Below, piece by piece: positions 59,300 to 64,000 of a stretch of 64,000 nt of DNA. The notes beneath the pieces were generated by a model. The model was not told the origin of the DNA. It searched no databases and was given only the letters and a program-made list of their open reading frames with translations. Every line of letters begins with the position of its first letter. Position 1 is the stretch's first letter. The position numbers were made by a program, and so were the translations under genes. Location of the stretch: NCBI GenBank assembly GCA_002221725.1, contig NJFT01000004.1:310001-374000 (forward strand), written 5' to 3'. Source of the DNA: Scedosporium boydii (Eukaryota > Ascomycota > Sordariomycetes > Microascales > Microascaceae).

Positions 59300-59730
59300 G
59301 AATGTAAGGAGTGCTGCCGCAGAGGACTTAGAATGTACTCGCAGGCGAGCTCTGCAACTGCCGAAGGGCACTGTAGGGCAGGTTAGAGAAAAGTTCGGTG
59401 AGAACTCTGAACGTACTGCGACTAGACCAAAAGCATTATTAGCTCTAAAGGAAAAAGCAACGAAAGCGACTAGCCCAGCTGAGAGCTGAGGGCAGGGTAA
59501 TCGCACAACTAGAAAATAGGCCTTAGATAGCCGAAGGAGTGGTGAAGCTTTTGGGGAATAAAGAAGGAAGCTGGGGAGTAATTTAAGATCATTCTCTAAG
59601 CTGAAGTCTTACTAGCAATTCTGCGATTGGAATCCGTTGCTTCTGCGACTGGACTCCGAATATTCTTTGACTTGTGACTATGTGAAGAAGCCTATCTCCG
59701 ACTAAGTTCCCTTGTTACTTACGGGTAATA
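59300..59730. other. GC-normal island inside repeat copy A
   Basis: About 430 bp have ordinary base composition, with sharp edges against A+T DNA on both sides. The island begins TGTAAGGAGTGCTGCCG. A minus-strand frame at 59297-59506 (69 codons) lies in it but starts without context and has no recognisable domain. It could be a later insertion, or a fragment that escaped RIP. Confidence 0.45.
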
Positions 59731-59740
59731 TTATTATATA

Positions 59741-60035
59741 AAAGAATTAGAAGAACTAAAATAGAAACCTTTAAAAGAACTAAAATAGAAACTTAGTTTT
59801 TAAAAAAACTAAAATAGAAACTTCTAAAAGAACTAAAATAGAAACTTAATCTTTAGAAAAACTAGAATAGAAACCTTTAAAAAAATTAAAATAGAAACTT
59901 AGTTTTTAAAAAAATTAAAATAGAAACTTCTAAAAGAACTAAAATAGAAACCTAGCTTCTAAAAAAACTAAAATAGAAACTTAGCCTCTAAAAAAACTAA
60001 AATAGAAATATAACTTTTAGAAAAACTAAAATAAA
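59741..60035. repeat. tandem array with AACTAAAATAGAAAC core
   Basis: About ten units share the core AACTAAAATAGAAAC, separated by variable links (CTTAGTTTTTAAA or CTTTTAAAAG type), giving alternating spacings near 22-24 and 31 bases. A few related units recur in copy B near 63815-63930. Units differ by single substitutions, so the array is not freshly amplified. Confidence 0.7.
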
Positions 60036-63000
60036 AAACTTAAAAATAACTTTCTAAAAACTAAAAAATAAAAATAAAAATATAATATATTTAATAACAT
60101 AAGTACTTGAGCGATGTATTCGATGACGTCTTCAAGCTCTGGGGCATCCGAGAAGTAACGAAGTTACTTTTTGATCTTTCTATAAGAAGAAATCGTTTAT
60201 ATATAGACTTATTTTCTCTCCTTTTCCTTCTAGCTTTAGAAATAGAAAAATAAGGACTATATAGATACTATTTTAATATAATTACTTCTTTATATTTTTA
60301 TTTTCTCTTTCTTTTACTTCTTTTTCTTTAAGAATTTCTAATAGTAAAAAATTATTTCTCTTTTATCTCCTTTTATAACCTTGAAAAAAATACTTTAGGT
60401 CTTCTAAGATAATAAAGAAATAAGTTTAGGTCCCTATAAAATAATTAATTTAGAAACCTAAATTATATATACTTAGTTATCTAAATAGAAAATTAAAAAT
60501 TTTTTAAAGTAAAATACTTTTTAGAAAAGTTTAATATAATATTATTTTTACTTATTATTATCTCTTATCTAAAATTCTATTTAGTAAATATATTAATATT
60601 CTAGTAAAATATTATTATATTATTTAAAAGTAGAAAATAATATCTAAATTCTAAAATTAGTTAATAATAGTTAATAAAAATAAAAATAATAAAATTAGTT
60701 CTTATAATAATATTAAAATTAAGAAATTTAAAAACCTATTTAAAATTAATTTAAAACTTAATTTTACTATAAAGAGTAAAAATATATAAAAACTTTACTA
60801 AGAAAATATAAACAACTTCTAAAGTTTCTTTAAAAACTATCTTTATTCTTTTCTTAACTTATAGTTAATATTAAGTTTTTTAATATAATATTTATTTAGA
60901 AAAATGTCTTTAACTTAATTAATATTTAAAATATTAAATCTAGCTTCTAAGTTTATTAAGTAATTATATTTAAAATAGCTTATCTTACTATAACTAAAGT
61001 AATATACTTTATCTCTTAATATACTAATATTTTTTTAAAGCTAAGTCTAGCTAGAGTCTATTTAATAATACTTTCCTTAGTGTAAAGTATATTTTCTAGG
61101 TCTAAATAAAAAAAATTAATATTAGAATTACTTAGTATCTAAACTTTAGCTTTTAAAATAGTCTTATAACTTTTTAAAATAGTTCTTATCTCCAAACTAG
61201 TTAGAGTTTTAATAGTATTTCTTACCTTAACTATAAGTCTTATTCTATTTTCTCTTCTATTCTTTATATTTTTATTTATAAAATATAAGGGCTTAATAGT
61301 AGCCTACTATAATAAAAACTTTTTAATAATTCTAGATCTCTATATTATTCTCTTTAATTTCTTTTATAATTACTAAAATAAATCCTAGGTAGTAGCTTTA
61401 TTATTTTTAATTAGTAGTACTTTACTAAAATAAAATATAAGGCTATACTACTTTCTATAAAGTTTATCTAAAGTTTAGTTATTTTACTTAAGATAATTAA
61501 GTACTTAGTATATCTTTTAATATTATAGCTTAAGGAATTAGTAATTATATTTAAAAAAAAAAGAGATCTTTTAATTTAGTATTTAAAAATATAGTAATAT
61601 ATTATTTTTATAACTTTTAAAACTTAATATTAACTTTATATAAACTTATTAGATTTTTTACTTTTTAAAGATATTACTAGGAAGGGTCTTATTCTTGTCT
61701 TTAATTACTTAATACTAGTTAAAAACTTTATTTTAAATAGTATCTCTTTTTAACTTTTTAATATAATATTTTAAAGCTTTATATTAAATAAATTAGATAA
61801 AATCTAAAAAAAAGTAGTTTTTTAGTAAGTTAGGCTTATTTAAGCTTATCTATCTATTAGAAAAATATTATATAGTTATCTACTATAAAAGTAAGTCCTT
61901 ATAGTAGTAAAAGTCCTACTTAAAAAATAAAGGTACCTCTTAAAGAGGATAAAATATCTATAACTTATAAGTCTTAAATAGTCTTAAAGATAACTATCTT
62001 CTTAAAAAGTATATATATTAGTTATTTCTAAGATAGAGAAAATATCTTTACTAAGATAGAAGCTAAAAAATTATAATAGTATTACTTATAAGTAATAAGA
62101 AAACTTAATTAAAGATAGACTTCTTTATATAATTATAAGTTAAAAAGTATTTAAAGTCTAATTATAAAAGTAATAAATTCTAATTATAAAATTACTAGTA
62201 AGACTTTAGCTTAAAAAATAATCTTAAATTATTTCTAAGCTTTTTTCTTTATTTCTTAAAAGCTTTACTAGTTCTTTAACTATTTAAAACTTATTTTCTA
62301 ATTATATAATTATCTATACTTAGCTCTTAGCTAAGCTAATTACTTTTATTACTTCTTTTTTAAAGCTAATAATATTTTTAGTTTAGTTATAGTATATTTA
62401 AAGTTCTTATTAAACTTTTCTATAACTTATCTTATAGTACCCTTCAGCAGCTATAGAGCTCACCTTCGAGTATATTCCTAGTTTTCTTCGGTGGCACTCT
62501 TTATAAAAAGAGATAAAAAGCTAATATATTTTTAATCTTAGTTAAAAAGAAAAGTAAACTAGTAAATTTATATAGATTATAGTTTAATATTAAAGATTTT
62601 TTTATTAAAGAAAAGTAAAAAGTAGTAAATATCTACTTAAAAATAAATAACTTTAAAAGAAAAAGAACTTTAGTTAATTAACTAGATTTTAATTTAGATA
62701 TAAATAGAAAATAGCTAAAAGACTTTAAATTAAATAAACTTTTTAAAAGCTTTAATAAAATATTTCTCTAAAAAATACTTTTTATTAAGTCCTTAGTACT
62801 ATTAAAAGAAGTTATTATTAGTAGAGTTCTAAAGCTTAAAATACTTTTTATATTTATAAAAATAATATAACTATCTTTTTAAATTATATTAAAATTAAAA
62901 AAGTAAGAAGTTAACTTTACTAATAGAATTTATATATAGATTTTAATAAAAGAATCTATAAAGAAAGAAGACTGTTAAAGAAATAAGCTCTTATAAGAAA

Positions 63001-63734
63001 CTAAAGTAAATATACTAAAAGTATCTAAAGTAAAAGCTAGAAATATTTAGAAAGTACTTTTAAGATTTAATATAAATATAATTAAATCTTTCTTTATAGA
63101 TAGAAAAATAGTTAATTAACTATTTTTAAGTTAAAAAGCTAATATACTAATATTAAAAGCTAAGTTTATTTTAACTAAAGTCTATTTTATATAATATTTT
63201 TTATATATAAGAGTTAAAATTAGTTTTATTACTTAATATTATTAGTATTTTTAATATAAAAATAGAAATTAATATTTTATATATTTTTTATATAAAGAAA
63301 AATAATCTATTATATATTAAAACTAATATAATTTTATATTTCTTTAAAGATTAATAAATACTTTTTCTAAAAAAATATTATAAAACTTTAATTTAAATTA
63401 AAAGCTGAGAACTTTTTATAAGATTTTATATCCTTATTAATAACTTCTTTACTATATTTATAATACTAAAAATACCTTTTATTAAACCTTTCTATTTTTT
63501 TTTTAATTATAATAAGCCCTCTGGCTCTATTAGAAGAGAGATCTTTATTAATAAAACTTAGTTTATTATTTTATTTCTAGGACCTCCTAGGATAGCTAAA
63601 TATTAAGACAATTAGAGAAGGAATCTCTTATTAGAAGAAATTTTTTAAATACTATACTAGTACTTACTTTATTATTATTAGACCTTTTCTTACTATTTAC
63701 TTCTAAAAATATTTCTAAGTCTATTAAAAACTAT

Positions 63735-64000
63735 ATTATTACTATATTTAAGTAAAATAATATTATAAAGAAATATTATAAAATTATAAGGTATAAAATA
63801 AAAAAAAGTTATTTTAAAAACTAGTTTTTAAAAGAACTAGAATAAAAACTTCTAGAAGAACTAGAATAGAAACTTAGCCTCTAAAAGAACTAAAATAGAA
63901 ACGTAGCTTCTAGAAGAACTAAAATAAGAAACTTAAAAAATAACTTTCCGAGAACTAAGAAATAAAAATAAAAATATAATATATTCGATAATATAAGTAC
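63735..64000. repeat. direct repeat copy B, running off the window
   Basis: Starts with the same sequence as copy A, followed by the same tandem-type units (AACTAGAATAGAAAC and variants) and the same closing AATAAAAATATAATATAT and ATAATATAAGTAC. It lacks the island found in copy A. The window ends exactly where copy A's similarity ends, so whether the repeat continues is unknown. Confidence 0.6.

Larger units (their letters stand above)
59151..60106. repeat. direct repeat copy A
   Basis: Both ends match the segment beginning at 63735. The left end matches at 59151 (ATTATTACTATATTTAAG, then AAAATAATATTATAAAGAAA). The right end is TAATATATTTAATAACATAAGTAC at 60083-60106 against the window end. 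Copy A is longer because about 430 bp of GC-normal DNA (59300-59730) and extra tandem units lie inside it. Two direct copies about 4.6 kb apart, framing A+T-rich DNA, could be LTRs of a RIP-destroyed element or two copies of a satellite. Confidence 0.6.
57667..64000. repeat. RIP-like A+T-rich heterochromatin block, gene-free
   Basis: About 6.3 kb of extreme A+T content (estimated, not counted) with TpA abundant and CpA/TpG rare on both strands. This is the classical trace of repeat-induced point mutation acting on transposon copies. No open frame of coding quality exists; the ORFs present are short and the only one above 60 codons (59297-59506) falls in an island of normal composition. Internal structure includes direct repeats (59151-60106 and 63735-64000), a tandem array (59741-60035) and GC-normal islands. 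The boundary with the DUF1772 gene is abrupt. Confidence 0.85.

Noticed and set aside
60107..63734. Reverse transcriptase or transposase remnants in the A+T block
   Set aside because: I tried reading several stretches on the reverse strand with C-to-T changes in mind but found no convincing motif. De-RIP consensus building would be needed.

Overview
The window looks like nuclear DNA of a filamentous ascomycete (Pezizomycotina, most likely Eurotiomycetes). This rests on the genes themselves: short introns (about 50-110 bp) with CTAAC/CTGAC-type branch sites, an R2R3 MYB factor of the FlbD/RCA-1 type, a Gpc1-type acyltransferase and Ecm14, plus blocks of almost pure A+T DNA depleted in CpA/TpG, as repeat-induced point mutation (RIP) leaves behind. 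Exons were joined by reading both strands. Most joined models end exactly in frame and have the length expected for the family, so most calls are firm.

Layout. 1-4.4 kb: a poorly conserved, possibly decaying gene, then empty sequence. 4.4-9.2 kb: a Tra2-like SR/RRM protein (-), the NatB catalytic subunit Nat3/Naa20 (-), and a serine-rich protein of unknown function (+). 11.4-16.1 kb: the APC/C activator Cdh1 (+) and glycerophosphocholine acyltransferase Gpc1 (-). 17.4-26.4 kb: three genes on the + strand, cohesin SMC1, TFIIE-alpha and a family X DNA polymerase. 27.1-38.0 kb: the pseudo-carboxypeptidase Ecm14 (-), a Sec7-PH ARF exchange factor (+), SRP72 (-) and an NCBP3-like protein (+). 40.9-41.8 kb: the MYB factor (-). 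43.6-44.4 kb: an A+T block carrying a solo LTR with a 5-bp target duplication. 44.7-57.7 kb: O-GlcNAc transferase (-), ribosomal protein uL11/Rpl12 (-), Sec23 (-), CCT-eta (+) and a small DUF1772 membrane protein (+). 57.7-64 kb: a gene-free A+T-rich, RIP-like block with direct and tandem repeats and a few islands of normal composition.

The genes are mostly housekeeping: chromosome cohesion and mitotic exit (smc1, cdh1), transcription and RNA (TFIIE-alpha, NCBP3-like, Tra2-like), protein synthesis, folding and export (rpl12, CCT7, SRP72, Sec23, ARF-GEF), protein modification (NatB, OGT) and lipid salvage (Gpc1). They do not form a secondary-metabolite or other functional cluster, and I did not find a convincing novel system. 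The points most worth a second look are 14 exact copies of a nonamer, TACTTCGTA or its complement, all outside coding sequence; four introns that are multiples of three with no stop; a 4-nt first coding exon in rpl12; the Glu-to-Arg change in Ecm14; MCB-like boxes upstream of smc1; the solo LTR; and the paired repeats in the RIP block.
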